Source of the DNA: DATAOG01 sp963753685 | GTDB lineage: Bacteria > Pseudomonadota > Alphaproteobacteria > Geminicoccales > Geminicoccaceae | Assembly: GCA_963753685.1 (NCBI GenBank) | Contig: CAVWDE010000032.1 | Coordinates: 68,317 to 132,316, forward strand | Direction: 5' to 3' | DNA: 64,000 nt | In this document: in pieces, positions 26,063-33,973 of the stretch | Layout of the letters: each line of letters starts with the position of its first letter | How positions within the stretch are numbered: position 1 is the stretch's first letter | Notes under the pieces: generated by a model | Told to the model about the DNA's origin: nothing | What the model saw: the letters and a program-made list of their open reading frames with translations, nothing else | Database searches by the model: none | Made by a program: the position numbers and the translations under genes

Positions 26063-26773
26063 CTACATGAGCTCGGCGCGCCGTGCGATCTTCTGGATCT
26101 CCTTCTGCACCAGACGATCGACGATCGTCGGCAGATTCTCGTCGAGCCAATCCTTCAACATGGGCCGGATCATGTCCTCGACAAACTGCTCGACGCTCCG
26201 TCCCGAGCCGTCGGCAATCGACTCCTCGGAGGGCGTGGTCTGAAAGGCCTGAGTCAGCTTGGCGAAGGCGCCGGTCGCGGCGCTCGCCGTGCCCGCGGAT
26301 ACCAGTCCCGCTCTGCTAGCGGCCGACTTCGTCTCCACAGCAGTCGCATCCTCCTGGTTCGGTTCATCCTGGGTGATCGGGGCCGGTTCCTCGTCCTCGG
26401 GCGCCAGCTCGTCCTCGGGCGCCAGCTCGACCTCGGCGGCCGTGCTCTCCGGCTCGGGCACGCTCTCCGGTGCGTCGGCCGGCTCGGTCGTGGCCGGGCC
26501 TTCGGCCCGCAGATCGATGACCTCGCCGCTGTCGCGGACCACCTTGGTCAGCTCGAGCACGTCCTCGGACTCGTCGTCGTCGCCGGTCTCGCCCGCGGCC
26601 TCGTCGTCGTCCTGCGGAGGCTCGGCCTGGGCCTCGGCAGCCCCTCCCAGCTCGTCGTCGTCCGAGGCGCTCTCGTCGGCCTCCTCGTCAGCGATGATCC
26701 GGCGGATCGAGGAGAGGATCTCCTCCATCGATGGCTCGTGTTGCTCTCTCGGCTCGGTCGTCACGTCGCTCAT
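26063..26773 (-). CDS. popZ: PopZ / DUF2497 polar organising protein
   Basis: A 236-aa PopZ homologue. The N-terminal helix EPSMEEILSSIRRIIADEE (residues 13-31) and the C-terminal oligomerisation segment (VEQFVEDMIRPMLKDWLDEN, then LPTIVDRLVQKEIQKIARR) are the two conserved ends. Between them lies a long acidic, proline-containing disordered linker, as in Caulobacter PopZ. PopZ self-assembles at cell poles and tethers ParB and polarity factors. It is one of the strongest alphaproteobacterial markers in the window. It lies downstream of tolC on the same strand with a 55-bp gap. Confidence 0.9.
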   Translation of the reverse strand: MSDVTTEPREQHEPSMEEILSSIRRIIADEEADESASDDDELGGAAEAQAEPPQDDDEAAGETGDDDESEDVLELTKVVRDSGEVIDLRAEGPATTEPADAPESVPEPESTAAEVELAPEDELAPEDEEPAPITQDEPNQEDATAVETKSAASRAGLVSAGTASAATGAFAKLTQAFQTTPSEESIADGSGRSVEQFVEDMIRPMLKDWLDENLPTIVDRLVQKEIQKIARRAELM

Positions 26774-26828
26774 CCTCCAGACAATGGCCGCGGAGCCCTA
26801 GGCCGAGCGCCCGCCAGCGACGCCATCA

Positions 26829-28205
26829 CTACCGGCGCTGGCTATCGACATTGGTGCCCAGGCCGACCAGCCGGTTGCGCACATCGGCGTAGTAGGCTTC
26901 CGAATTGTAGGGCTGGACCGGCAAGCCGATGCCGACCACCGTCAACTCGCCGACCGCGGCCTTCAGCCGGTAGCTCGCGACCACCTGGTCGCGGCGCGCC
27001 CGCACGAAATCGACCTGCGACTGGAACAGATCGTTCTCCTGGTCGAGCACGTCCAGCGTGGTCCGCTGGCCGACCAGTGCCTCCTGCCGCGAGCCCTCGA
27101 CCGCGATCTCGTTGGCGTGCACCTGGGCGCTGATCGACTGGATCCGGCTGGTCGCGGTCACAAACGCCTGCCACGAGCTGGTCACCTCGTTGCGTACGGC
27201 GCGAAAGGCGGACTCGAGATCGTTCTCACGCTGCCGCACCGTCTGCTTGTTCTGCCGGACCCGGGCATACTCACCACCGCCCTGGTACAGGGGAATCTTA
27301 ACGTTGGCGCCAATCAAGGCGTCCCGTTGCCAGTCCAACGTCGAGTTAGGATCGTCGGTATAGTTTAAAGCTCCCTGAATGGAAAGCCGCGGGTAGAGAG
27401 ATGAAAGCGCGACGTCGACATCGGCGCGCGCCGCCGCCAGGTTGAACTGGGCCGCGCTGATGTTCGGGTTGTCGACCTCGGCGAGCTGGTGGGCCTCGGC
27501 CTCGTTGGCGGGGATCCCGCTGAGCGGCGGCGGCACCACGAGCTTGTTCGGCTCCTGGTTGATGACCCGGCGATAGTCGGCCTGGGCCGACCGGAGGTCG
27601 CCTTCCGCCTGGATCCGGTCGGAGGTCGCACCCGACAGCCGGGCTTCGGCCTGGGCGACGTCGGTCCGGGTCACCTCGCCGACCTGGAAGCGATCCCGGG
27701 TCGCCTGCAGCTGACGCTGCAGGCGGCTCTCGTTCTGGTTGGCAAAATCGAGCACTGCCTGCGCCGCCAGCAGATTGGTGTAGACGGTCACGGCGTCGAG
27801 CAGCACGTTCTGCTCGGTGGCCAGCAGGCGGGCGCGCTCGGCCCGCACCAGCCGCTCGGCGCGTTGGGTGCTGGCGACCGTCTCGCCGCCGCTGTACAAC
27901 TCCTGATCGAGCGTCAGCGAACTGCCCTTCTCCGAGAAGTTGTCATTGGTGCTGCTACCCCCCTGCGAGACCTCGCCCTGGTTATGGGCCAGAGTCCCAT
28001 GGATCGCGAGCGTCGGCCGCCAGCCGCTGAGCGCCTCCGGCACCAGCTCGTCGGTCGCCCGCAGCGCCGCGCGCTGGGCCTCCAGATCCGGATTGGTGAG
28101 ATAGGCCGCGACCAGCGCTTCCTGCAAGGTCTGGGCGCTGCTCCCACCGGTACCGCCGAGCCATACAGCACCCGCCAGCGCCGTGATCAATCGCCAGTGT
28201 CTCAT
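26829..28205 (-). CDS. tolC: TolC-family outer-membrane efflux/secretion channel
   Basis: A 458-aa outer-membrane channel protein forming the exit duct for type I secretion and RND efflux. It has a signal peptide (RHWRLITALAGAVWLGGTGG, cleavage near SAQ) and two long coiled-coil repeats (RLQRQLQATRDRFQVGEVT, and the second half QISAQVHANEIAVEGSRQEA), with VGQRTTLDVLDQENDLFQSQ characteristic of TolC. The ATG at 28205 follows GGGAGG; upstream in-frame sequence to 28262 lacks a signal peptide. It is transcribed downstream of the rhodanese and PCMT-like genes, an order common near alphaproteobacterial tolC. Confidence 0.93.
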   Translation of the reverse strand: MRHWRLITALAGAVWLGGTGGSSAQTLQEALVAAYLTNPDLEAQRAALRATDELVPEALSGWRPTLAIHGTLAHNQGEVSQGGSSTNDNFSEKGSSLTLDQELYSGGETVASTQRAERLVRAERARLLATEQNVLLDAVTVYTNLLAAQAVLDFANQNESRLQRQLQATRDRFQVGEVTRTDVAQAEARLSGATSDRIQAEGDLRSAQADYRRVINQEPNKLVVPPPLSGIPANEAEAHQLAEVDNPNISAAQFNLAAARADVDVALSSLYPRLSIQGALNYTDDPNSTLDWQRDALIGANVKIPLYQGGGEYARVRQNKQTVRQRENDLESAFRAVRNEVTSSWQAFVTATSRIQSISAQVHANEIAVEGSRQEALVGQRTTLDVLDQENDLFQSQVDFVRARRDQVVASYRLKAAVGELTVVGIGLPVQPYNSEAYYADVRNRLVGLGTNVDSQRR

Positions 28206-28310
28206 GACCTCCCTATACACCCCTCTCGCCAGATACGGTAGTATCCGAGCCCCGATTTGCACCCTTTCGATGCCGACGGCGTGACACCGGCCAACATCGC
28301 TCCCAGGTTC

Positions 28311-28685
28311 TCAGTAGCGCGCCATGCCCGGCTCGACCTCGAGCGCATAGGCCTCGATGCCGCCCCGCAGATTGACCGCGCGGCGCCAGCCCAGGCGGCG
28401 AAGATGCCGGGTCGCGAGCAGCGAGCGCTGGCCGGTGTGGCAGACCACCACCAGCGGCCGGTCCCGCGGCAGCTCCTGCTCGCGGCCGACCAGCCCGCCG
28501 AGCGGCAGGTGGATCGCGTCGGGAAAGCTGCAGATCTCGAGCTCCCAGGCCTCGCGCACGTCGAGCAAGGCACAGCCATCCGGTCCGGTCCGCAAGCCGG
28601 CCAGCCCGGCCGGGTCGATCTCGAGGGGTAGCGGGTCGGGCGGGCGCTCGGCGCCGCCGCCGGCGAGCGGCCGGCCGGCGGTCAA
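28311..28685 (-). CDS. Rhodanese-like sulfurtransferase domain protein
   Basis: A 124-aa single rhodanese domain. LDVREAWELEICSFPDAIHL holds the structural DxRE, and VVVCHTGQRSLLAT contains the active-site Cys (about 82) at the start of the loop that carries persulfide. LGWRRAVNLRGGIEAYALEV completes the domain. The TTG start overlaps the PCMT-like stop (TTGA, 28682-28685), so it is translationally coupled. Confidence 0.85.
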   Translation of the reverse strand: MTAGRPLAGGGAERPPDPLPLEIDPAGLAGLRTGPDGCALLDVREAWELEICSFPDAIHLPLGGLVGREQELPRDRPLVVVCHTGQRSLLATRHLRRLGWRRAVNLRGGIEAYALEVEPGMARY

Positions 28686-29335
28686 AATGCAAACTCCACC
28701 CGGGCTGCCAGACCGGGCAGCCGGGGGATGCGGGCATCGAACAGGACCTGCTTGCCGATCACCCCGTGCAGCCGCGTGAAGACCGTCACCTTGCCGACCC
28801 GACCGTCGTCGATCACCGCCACCAGGCGGCCGCCCTCGCCGATCTGCTCCCACAGCGCCGGCGGCACCGCGTCGACCGCCCCGACCAGCAGGATGACGCC
28901 GAACGGCGCCTGGCTCGGCTGGCCGGCGGTCGGGTCGTCGCTGACCGCGACCACGACATTGTCCACGCCCAACTCGTCGAGCAGGGTCTCGATCTGCGCG
29001 GCCGCCGCCTGGTCGGGCTCGACCAGGATCACGGTCGCCGCCAGCTGCGCCAGGACCGCGCCCGCGTAGCCGGTCGTGCAGCCGACCACCAGGACCACCT
29101 CCTGGGGCTGGATCCGGGCGGCCTCGATCAAGCGCGCGAGCGCCAGGGGCTCGATCAGATGGCCGCCGCTCGGCAGCAGCAGGTCCTCGTCGGCGTAGGC
29201 GACCCCGCGCAGGACCTTGGGCAGGAAGTGCTCGCGGGGCACCTCGCGCATCGCCCGGAGCAGGCGCGGATCGTCGATCTGGTTTGGCCGCAGCTGGTTC
29301 TCGACCATATTCACGCGGGCACGGGTGTAGTCCAT
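28682..29335 (-). CDS. PCMT-like methyltransferase, TolC-linked group
   Basis: A 217-aa Rossmann-fold protein. MDYTRARVNMVENQLRPNQI is the N-terminus of the alphaproteobacterial PCMT-like group encoded upstream of tolC. VPREHFLP and the Rossmann core VVLVVGCTTGYAGAVLAQLA follow. Compared with pcm at 22708, motif I is altered (VGCTTG for VGTGSG), so methyltransferase activity is uncertain. The ATG at 29335 matches the family N-terminus. It is the first gene of a PCMT-like/rhodanese pair transcribed toward tolC. Confidence 0.85.
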   Translation of the reverse strand: MDYTRARVNMVENQLRPNQIDDPRLLRAMREVPREHFLPKVLRGVAYADEDLLLPSGGHLIEPLALARLIEAARIQPQEVVLVVGCTTGYAGAVLAQLAATVILVEPDQAAAAQIETLLDELGVDNVVVAVSDDPTAGQPSQAPFGVILLVGAVDAVPPALWEQIGEGGRLVAVIDDGRVGKVTVFTRLHGVIGKQVLFDARIPRLPGLAARVEFAF

Positions 29336-29507
29336 CGGCAGGGCTCGCTGGCAGGGCTCAATGCGGTGCTGAGCGGGTCGATAAACCCAGAGGCGATCTG
29401 GACTATAGCGGCGGGCCGTGGCCAGGACAATCGGCATGACCGACCCTGTGCGCGCCGTTGACCCGCCTCTGCGCCCTCGATAGAAGACCAGCAGCCGGAG
29501 CGGTTCT

Positions 29508-29581
29508 GGCCGGGTAGCAAAGTGGTAATGCTGGGGACTGCAAATCCCTGATCGGCGGTTCGATTCCGCCCCCGGCCTCCA
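29508..29581 (+). tRNA. tRNA-Cys (GCA)
   Basis: A 74-nt cloverleaf with acceptor GGCCGGG pairing CCCGGCC, discriminator U as required for Cys, and encoded CCA. The anticodon loop CTGCAAA gives GCA, and T-loop GTTCGATTC is present. Confidence 0.96.
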
Positions 29582-29760
29582 CGCCGAAGCTGTGAATCCG
29601 AAGCCCCTGCCGGCCAGGCGCCACCAACCGGAAGGGCGCCGCGGAGCGCGCTGGCGGCGAGCCACGTCCGCTGGCCGTCATCGCCCCGAGCGGCCTTTGG
29701 ATCTTGTTCGCGGGCGCGCGCGTCTGATATAGAGCAGGCCGCAATTGGCGGCGGCACTGA

Positions 29761-29836
29761 TCCCCGGTAGCTCAGTTGGTAGAGCAAGCGGCTGTTAACC
29801 GCTGGGTCGCTGGTTCGAGTCCGGCCCGGGGAGCCA
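29761..29836 (+). tRNA. tRNA-Asn (GTT)
   Basis: A 76-nt cloverleaf with acceptor TCCCCGG pairing CCGGGGA, then G and CCA. The anticodon loop CTGTTAA gives GTT. D-arm AGCTCAGTTGGTAGAGC and T-loop GTTCGAGTC are canonical. Confidence 0.97.
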
Positions 29837-30303
29837 ACCCAAAAATTCAGTCTGCCTTCGAAGATCCCGTGTCCGAACCCGCTTTGCGGAGAGGGTGGCT
29901 AGGATCTCAAGGCCATCCTCATTACGCTCACACATGGCAAGATGACGAGCTATCAGACTACGTGGTGATGCCGCGGTCGCGAAGGGTCGCGCCGGACGCA
30001 GGTCAACTTTTATCCGTGCATGAACTCCGTGGAAGTAATAATCGAGTTCGCTGACCACGAGTAAAGCCTGGCGCGGCAGGCGGTGGGGCACGCCCTAGAA
30101 TGTCCTGCTTGGCGACTGTCGGGCCGTAGCCGAAGCTCGGTCCATGCAGCCGAGCCCGATCGCCGAGCTTCCAGTCCACTGTTACCGGGCTTGCGCTTCT
30201 GCATCTCCCTCCTCCTTCGCTGTACAACCAGCAGCTCATCAGGCCCCCCGTATCCTTCGTCGTGCCGTCCTCTTTTTGTCGCCGTCCGCCGCGCTGCGGC
30301 CGG
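29837..30303. other. 467-bp stretch with no supported gene
   Basis: Short frames here on both strands lack a plausible ribosome binding site, conserved-looking sequence or codon bias like the neighbours. A/T content is somewhat higher just after tRNA-Asn. I see no transposase remnant, att-like repeat of the tRNA 3' end, or convincing hairpin. It marks the boundary between housekeeping genes and the accessory 30-34 kb patch. Confidence 0.5.
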
Positions 30304-30666
30304 TCAGCGCGGCTCGAGCCGCAGCGTGGTCGGCAGGACTTCGGAGCGCACCATCGCTTGCGCATAGGGGCTCGATTGGTACTTCCTCAGGTATTCGCGG
30401 CTGGCCCGGTCGACCGCCGCGGGGTCGGCCGCCGGGATCGCCTGCACCGCGAGGCGGCGGCCGGCAAACTCCAGCGTGGCGGGCCCGCCTGCCGCGAGAT
30501 CCCGGTACCAGCGCCCCTTAGCGCCGCGCACCGAGCGCACGAAGACCTCGTCGTCGGCCACCGCGACCCAAATCACCACCGCGTTCTTGGGGTGCTGCTC
30601 GGTCCGGATCGCGACCTCCTGCAAGTGGTGCAATTCGTGCCGCGTGTCCGCATCGAAGTTCGCCAT
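30304..30666 (-). CDS. DUF2255 family protein
   Basis: A 120-aa protein beginning MANFDADTRHELHHLQEVAI, with VVIWVAVADDEVFVRSVRG and a central KGRWYRDLAA block, matching DUF2255. These small beta-barrel proteins resemble pyridoxamine-phosphate-oxidase-like/nitroreductase-type flavin-binding folds, but no function is established. The ending RKYQSSPYAQAMVRSEVLPTTLRL is typical of the family. It stands at the edge of the SDR/cupin/LysR patch. Confidence 0.8.
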   Translation of the reverse strand: MANFDADTRHELHHLQEVAIRTEQHPKNAVVIWVAVADDEVFVRSVRGAKGRWYRDLAAGGPATLEFAGRRLAVQAIPAADPAAVDRASREYLRKYQSSPYAQAMVRSEVLPTTLRLEPR

Positions 30667-30766
30667 GGCCTGGTCTCCCGTAGCATCGCAAGCCGGCCGC
30701 GCCGGGTGCGGCAGCCTGGCCCTGATCTAGAGCGCGCATCGGTCGCGAGTAGCCGCTGAAATCCGC

Positions 30767-31528
30767 CTACCGGCCCTTGCCGGCGGAATAGCCGCCGTCG
30801 ACCGGCAGGATCGCTCCGGTCACGAAGCTTGCGTGGTCGGAGGCCAGGAAGAGGACAGCTGCGGCGACTTCTTCCGGCCGGCCTTCCCGGCCGAGCGGCT
30901 GCGAGGCGCGGAGGCGTCGCTCGTCCTCCGGATCCTGAAACATGACTTCCGTCATCGGGGTCCGGATCATGCCCGGCGCCACAGCGTTGACGCGGATGCC
31001 CAACGGGCCCACCTCCATGGCCATCGCGCGCGTGAGCCCGACGATCGCGTGCTTCGACGAGACATAGCTTGCCCGATTCGCAATGCCCATGATGCCAGCC
31101 ATCGACGAGATATTGACGATCGCGGCTGGTCTTCCGGCCTTGCTTGCCAGCCGCGCGAAGGATTGGGACGTGTTGAGGGTGCCTTCCAGATTGACCGCGT
31201 GGACACGACGCCATTGGTCCGGCTCGACATCCATGACCGACCCGACGCCCCGGATACCGGCGCAGTTCACGAGAATGTCGAGTCGTCCCAACCGGGCGGC
31301 CGCCTCCGTCATGACCGCATCGACGCGCGCGCGGTCCGTAACGTCCAACGCCACGGAATAGGCCTGCCTCTCGGCACCCAGACTGTCGGTGACCCGCTTG
31401 GCAGCCGCGGCATTGACGTCGACCACAACGACCGAGGCGCCTTCGGCGAATAACCCGCGGACCACGGCTTCTCAGATGCCGCTGCCGCCACCGGTCACGA
31501 CTGCAGCGCAATCGACAAATCTCTTCAT
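30767..31528 (-). pseudogene. Short-chain dehydrogenase/reductase with premature stop at codon 19
   Basis: A 253-aa classical SDR when read through. The start at ATG 31528 gives MKRFVDCAAVVTGGGSGI, then TGA (31474-31472), then EAVVRGLFAEGASVVVVD. In the nucleotide-binding TGxxxGxG motif the stop stands where the last Gly should be; GGA to TGA is one substitution. Downstream NCAG, the catalytic ISSMAGIMG Ser and YVSSKHAIVGL Tyr/Lys are intact, ending VDGGYSAGKGR. A GTG at 31465 could restart but would lack the cofactor motif. Substrate unknown. Next to a cupin and a divergent LysR that may control both. Confidence 0.8.
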
Positions 31529-31597
31529 GGCAGGGTCTCCTCGATCCGCCGCGCCATCGTCCGCTCCGGTCCGGCCGTGCGCACGATCTGCAGGTCA

Positions 31598-31993
31598 TCA
31601 GGCCTGGTATTGCTCGTCGCTGACGTGCTCCATCCAGTCGACGACTTTGCCCTCGAGCCGCTCCTGGATCGCGATATGGGTCATGCCCGTGGTGGCCGTG
31701 GCCCCGTGCCAGTGCTTCTCGCCGGGCGCGAACCAGACCACGTCGCCCGGCCGGATCTCCTCGACCGGCCCGTCGTCGCGCTGCACCCACCCGACTCCGG
31801 AGGTGACGATCAACGTCTGACCGAGCGGATGCGTGTGCCATGCGGTGCGCGCGCCGGGCTCGAAGGTGACCCTGCCGCCGGCGGCGCGGGCCGGATCGGG
31901 CGAGCTGAACAGCGGATCGATGCGGACCGTGCCGGTGAACCACTCGGCAGCTCCCGTACGGGAAGGCTGCGAACCGCTCCGTTTGATGTCCAT
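31598..31993 (-). CDS. Cupin-domain protein, quercetinase/carboxymuconolactone-associated type
   Basis: A 131-aa single cupin. Motif 1 GARTAWHTHPLGQTLIV (His pair plus later Gln/Glu) and motif 2 PGDVVWFAPGEKHWHGA give metal-binding His residues. The N-terminus SGSQPSRTGAAEWFTGTVRI and FTGTVRIDPLF are typical of a group encoded beside SDRs and LysR regulators. It probably binds a divalent metal and acts on a small organic substrate. It is divergent from the LysR gene. Confidence 0.85.
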   Translation of the reverse strand: MDIKRSGSQPSRTGAAEWFTGTVRIDPLFSSPDPARAAGGRVTFEPGARTAWHTHPLGQTLIVTSGVGWVQRDDGPVEEIRPGDVVWFAPGEKHWHGATATTGMTHIAIQERLEGKVVDWMEHVSDEQYQA

Positions 31994-32095
31994 GTCCGTC
32001 CTCTGCGTTCAAGGATGCGCTGACGGCCATGTGGGGCGTGCATCCCATGTGATTAGTCGCTATAATGCGCATGATCTCATAAGCAGGCCTTCTGA
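31994..32095. promoter_or_regulatory. Divergent cupin/LysR intergenic promoter region
   Basis: The 102-bp gap between cupin and LysR starts is the usual place for a LysR-type operator. It holds a consensus TATAAT at 32061-32066 in the plus direction, an A/T-rich patch unusual here, and ATGAT/ATCTCAT-like sequence around it. A T-N11-A dyad is plausible but not clear enough to place. Confidence 0.4.
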
Positions 32096-32989
32096 ATGGC
32101 GCGGGAGACCATCAACGACCTTATCGCCTTCCTCGCGGTCGCCCGGGAGCGCAGCTTCACCCGGGCCGCCGCTCAGCTCGGCGTGTCGCAGTCGGCGCTC
32201 AGCCAGACCGTTCGCGGCCTGGAAGCGCGGCTCGGACTGCGGCTGCTGACCCGCACCACGCGCAGCGTCGCGCCGACCGAGGCGGGCGAACGCCTGCTGC
32301 TGACCGTGGGCCCTCGGTTGGAGGAGATCGATGCCGAGCTGGCTGCGCTGAGCGAGCTCCGCGAGAGGCCGCCGGCACCGTCCGCATCACGGCCGACGAG
32401 CACGCGGCCGAAACGGTGCTCTGGCCCGCCTTGCAACGCTTCCTACCCGACCATCCGGACATCAAGGTCGAGATCGTCGATCGACAACGGCCTGACCGAC
32501 ATCGTCGCGGAGCGGTACGACGCCGGCGTGCGCCTCGGCGGCATCGTCGCCAAGGACATGATCGCCGTGCGCATCGGGCCGGACCTGCGCATGGCGGTGG
32601 TCGGTGCGCCGTCCTATTTCGCCAGGCGGCCAGAGCCGCAGAGGCCGCAGGACCTGACCGCCCACAACTGCATCAGCCTCCGCCTGCCAACCTTGGGCGG
32701 CCTCTACGCCTGGGAGTTCGAGCACAACGGCCATGAGCTGCGGGTGCGGGTCGAAGGGCAGCTCGTGTTCAACGGCATTGCCCTGATGCTCAAGGCGGCG
32801 CTCGCCGGCTTCGGCCTCGCGTACCTGCCGGAGGGCCAGGTGCAGGCGCACCTCGCCACGGGACGGCTGATCCGGGTGCTCGCGGACTGGTGCCCTCCCT
32901 TCTCGGGATACCACCTCTACTACGCGAGCCGCCGCCAGCCCGCCCCAGCCTTTACCGTGCTGGTCGACGCGCTGCGCTATCGGGGCTGA
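32096..32989 (+). CDS. LysR-family transcriptional regulator
   Basis: A 297-aa LysR regulator. The N-terminal winged helix is clear (INDLIAFLAVARERSFTRAA, then QLGVSQSALSQTVRGLEARL), and the effector domain resumes with NGLTDIVAERYDAGVRLGG to the end. Between about 32374 and 32480 the reading frame is unlike LysR proteins, while the +1-shifted frame there reads GTVRITADEHAAETVLWPAL and FLPDHPDIKVEI, exactly the expected linker. One base is missing near 32370 and one extra near 32477, leaving the ORF open but about 35 residues scrambled. It probably regulates the divergent cupin/SDR genes. Confidence 0.85.
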   Translation: MARETINDLIAFLAVARERSFTRAAAQLGVSQSALSQTVRGLEARLGLRLLTRTTRSVAPTEAGERLLLTVGPRLEEIDAELAALSELRERPPAPSASRPTSTRPKRCSGPPCNASYPTIRTSRSRSSIDNGLTDIVAERYDAGVRLGGIVAKDMIAVRIGPDLRMAVVGAPSYFARRPEPQRPQDLTAHNCISLRLPTLGGLYAWEFEHNGHELRVRVEGQLVFNGIALMLKAALAGFGLAYLPEGQVQAHLATGRLIRVLADWCPPFSGYHLYYASRRQPAPAFTVLVDALRYRG

Positions 32990-32999
32990 ACTGATGAGG

Positions 33000-33740
33000 T
33001 CAGATGATCCCGCCGTTGGCGCGCAAGGTCTGACCGTTGATCCAGGCGCCATCCGGGCCGGCGAGGAAGGCCACGGCCGCGGCGATATCGGCGGGCTCGC
33101 CCAGACGCTCCAGTGGTGCCAGCTTGGCCAGGCGGTCGATCAGCTCCGGCGACTTGCCATTCAGGAACAGATCGGTCGCGGTCGGTCCGGGGGCGATCGC
33201 GTTGACCGTGATGTTGCGGCCGCGCAGTTCCTTGGCGAGCACAGCCGTCATGGCCTCGACGCCCGCCTTGGTCGCGGCATAGACGGCATAGGTCGGCTGC
33301 AGCAGCCCGACGACGCTCGATGAGAAATTGATGATCCGGCCGCCCTCGCGCAGCCGCCTGGCACCTTCGCGCAGGGTGTTGAACGTGCCCTTCAGGTTGA
33401 CCGCGATCAGCCGGTCGAAGGCGGCATCCCCGGTGTCCGCGACATTGGCAAGCGTCATGATGCCGGCATTGTTGACCAGCACGTCGACCCCGCCAAGAGC
33501 CCTCTCGGTCACCTCGAACAGCCCCCGCACCGCGCCCGGGTCGCTGACGTCGGCCCGGGCGGCCAGCGCCCGTCCGCCGGCTCCCTCGATCTTGCCCACG
33601 AGCGCCTCGGCCGCGGCCGCATTGGCGGCATAGTTGACCACGACCGCAAAGCCGTCCTGAGCGAGGCGCAGGGCCACGGCGGCGCCAATGCCGCGGGCCG
33701 CGCCGGTCACGAGCGCCACCCTCGGCGCGGGCTCGTTCAT
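33000..33740 (-). CDS. Short-chain dehydrogenase/reductase
   Basis: A 246-aa classical SDR using NAD(P)H. It has TGAARGIG (12-19), NNAG (90-93), catalytic Ser (INFSSSVVG, 138-146) and Tyr154-xxx-Lys158 (YAVYAATKAG). The C-terminal NGQTLRANGGII resembles the FabG-like 3-oxoacyl reductase group. Substrate unknown. The start overlaps the yacG stop as ATGA, so it is coupled to the yacG/RNase operon although functionally unrelated. Confidence 0.92.
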   Translation of the reverse strand: MNEPAPRVALVTGAARGIGAAVALRLAQDGFAVVVNYAANAAAAEALVGKIEGAGGRALAARADVSDPGAVRGLFEVTERALGGVDVLVNNAGIMTLANVADTGDAAFDRLIAVNLKGTFNTLREGARRLREGGRIINFSSSVVGLLQPTYAVYAATKAGVEAMTAVLAKELRGRNITVNAIAPGPTATDLFLNGKSPELIDRLAKLAPLERLGEPADIAAAVAFLAGPDGAWINGQTLRANGGII

Positions 33741-33973
33741 GTCCTGCCTCCGTCGCCGCTTTGGTCGTCCTCGTCGAAGCCGGGCTCGACCGCCGGCACG
33801 GCGTAGGCCTCGCCGAACCAGTGCGCGAGATCGACGTCGCGGCAGCGCGCCGAGCAGAACGGGCGGAACTGCGGCACCCGCGGCCGGCCGCAGAGCGGGC
33901 AGCGCGGCCCCTTCGGAGCCGGTGCCTCCGGGGTCGAAGACCGGCCGGCCCCCCGGCGCTGATCGTCGCTCAT
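33737..33973 (-). CDS. yacG: DNA gyrase inhibitor / zinc-binding protein YacG
   Basis: A 78-aa zinc protein. CPLCGRPRVPQFRPFCSARC gives the four Cys ligands (25, 28, 40, 44), followed by RDVDLAHWFGEAY, the YacG signature. YacG binds GyrB and inhibits gyrase in E. coli. The N-terminus has a 20-residue flexible extension. Overlaps both neighbours by 4 bp (ATGA), giving a tight RNase E/G-yacG-SDR run. Confidence 0.93.
   Translation of the reverse strand: MSDDQRRGAGRSSTPEAPAPKGPRCPLCGRPRVPQFRPFCSARCRDVDLAHWFGEAYAVPAVEPGFDEDDQSGDGGRT

Noticed and set aside
29508..30303. Integrated element at tRNA-Cys/tRNA-Asn
   Set aside because: No integrase, no duplicated tRNA 3' end and no att repeat were found in the following accessory patch.
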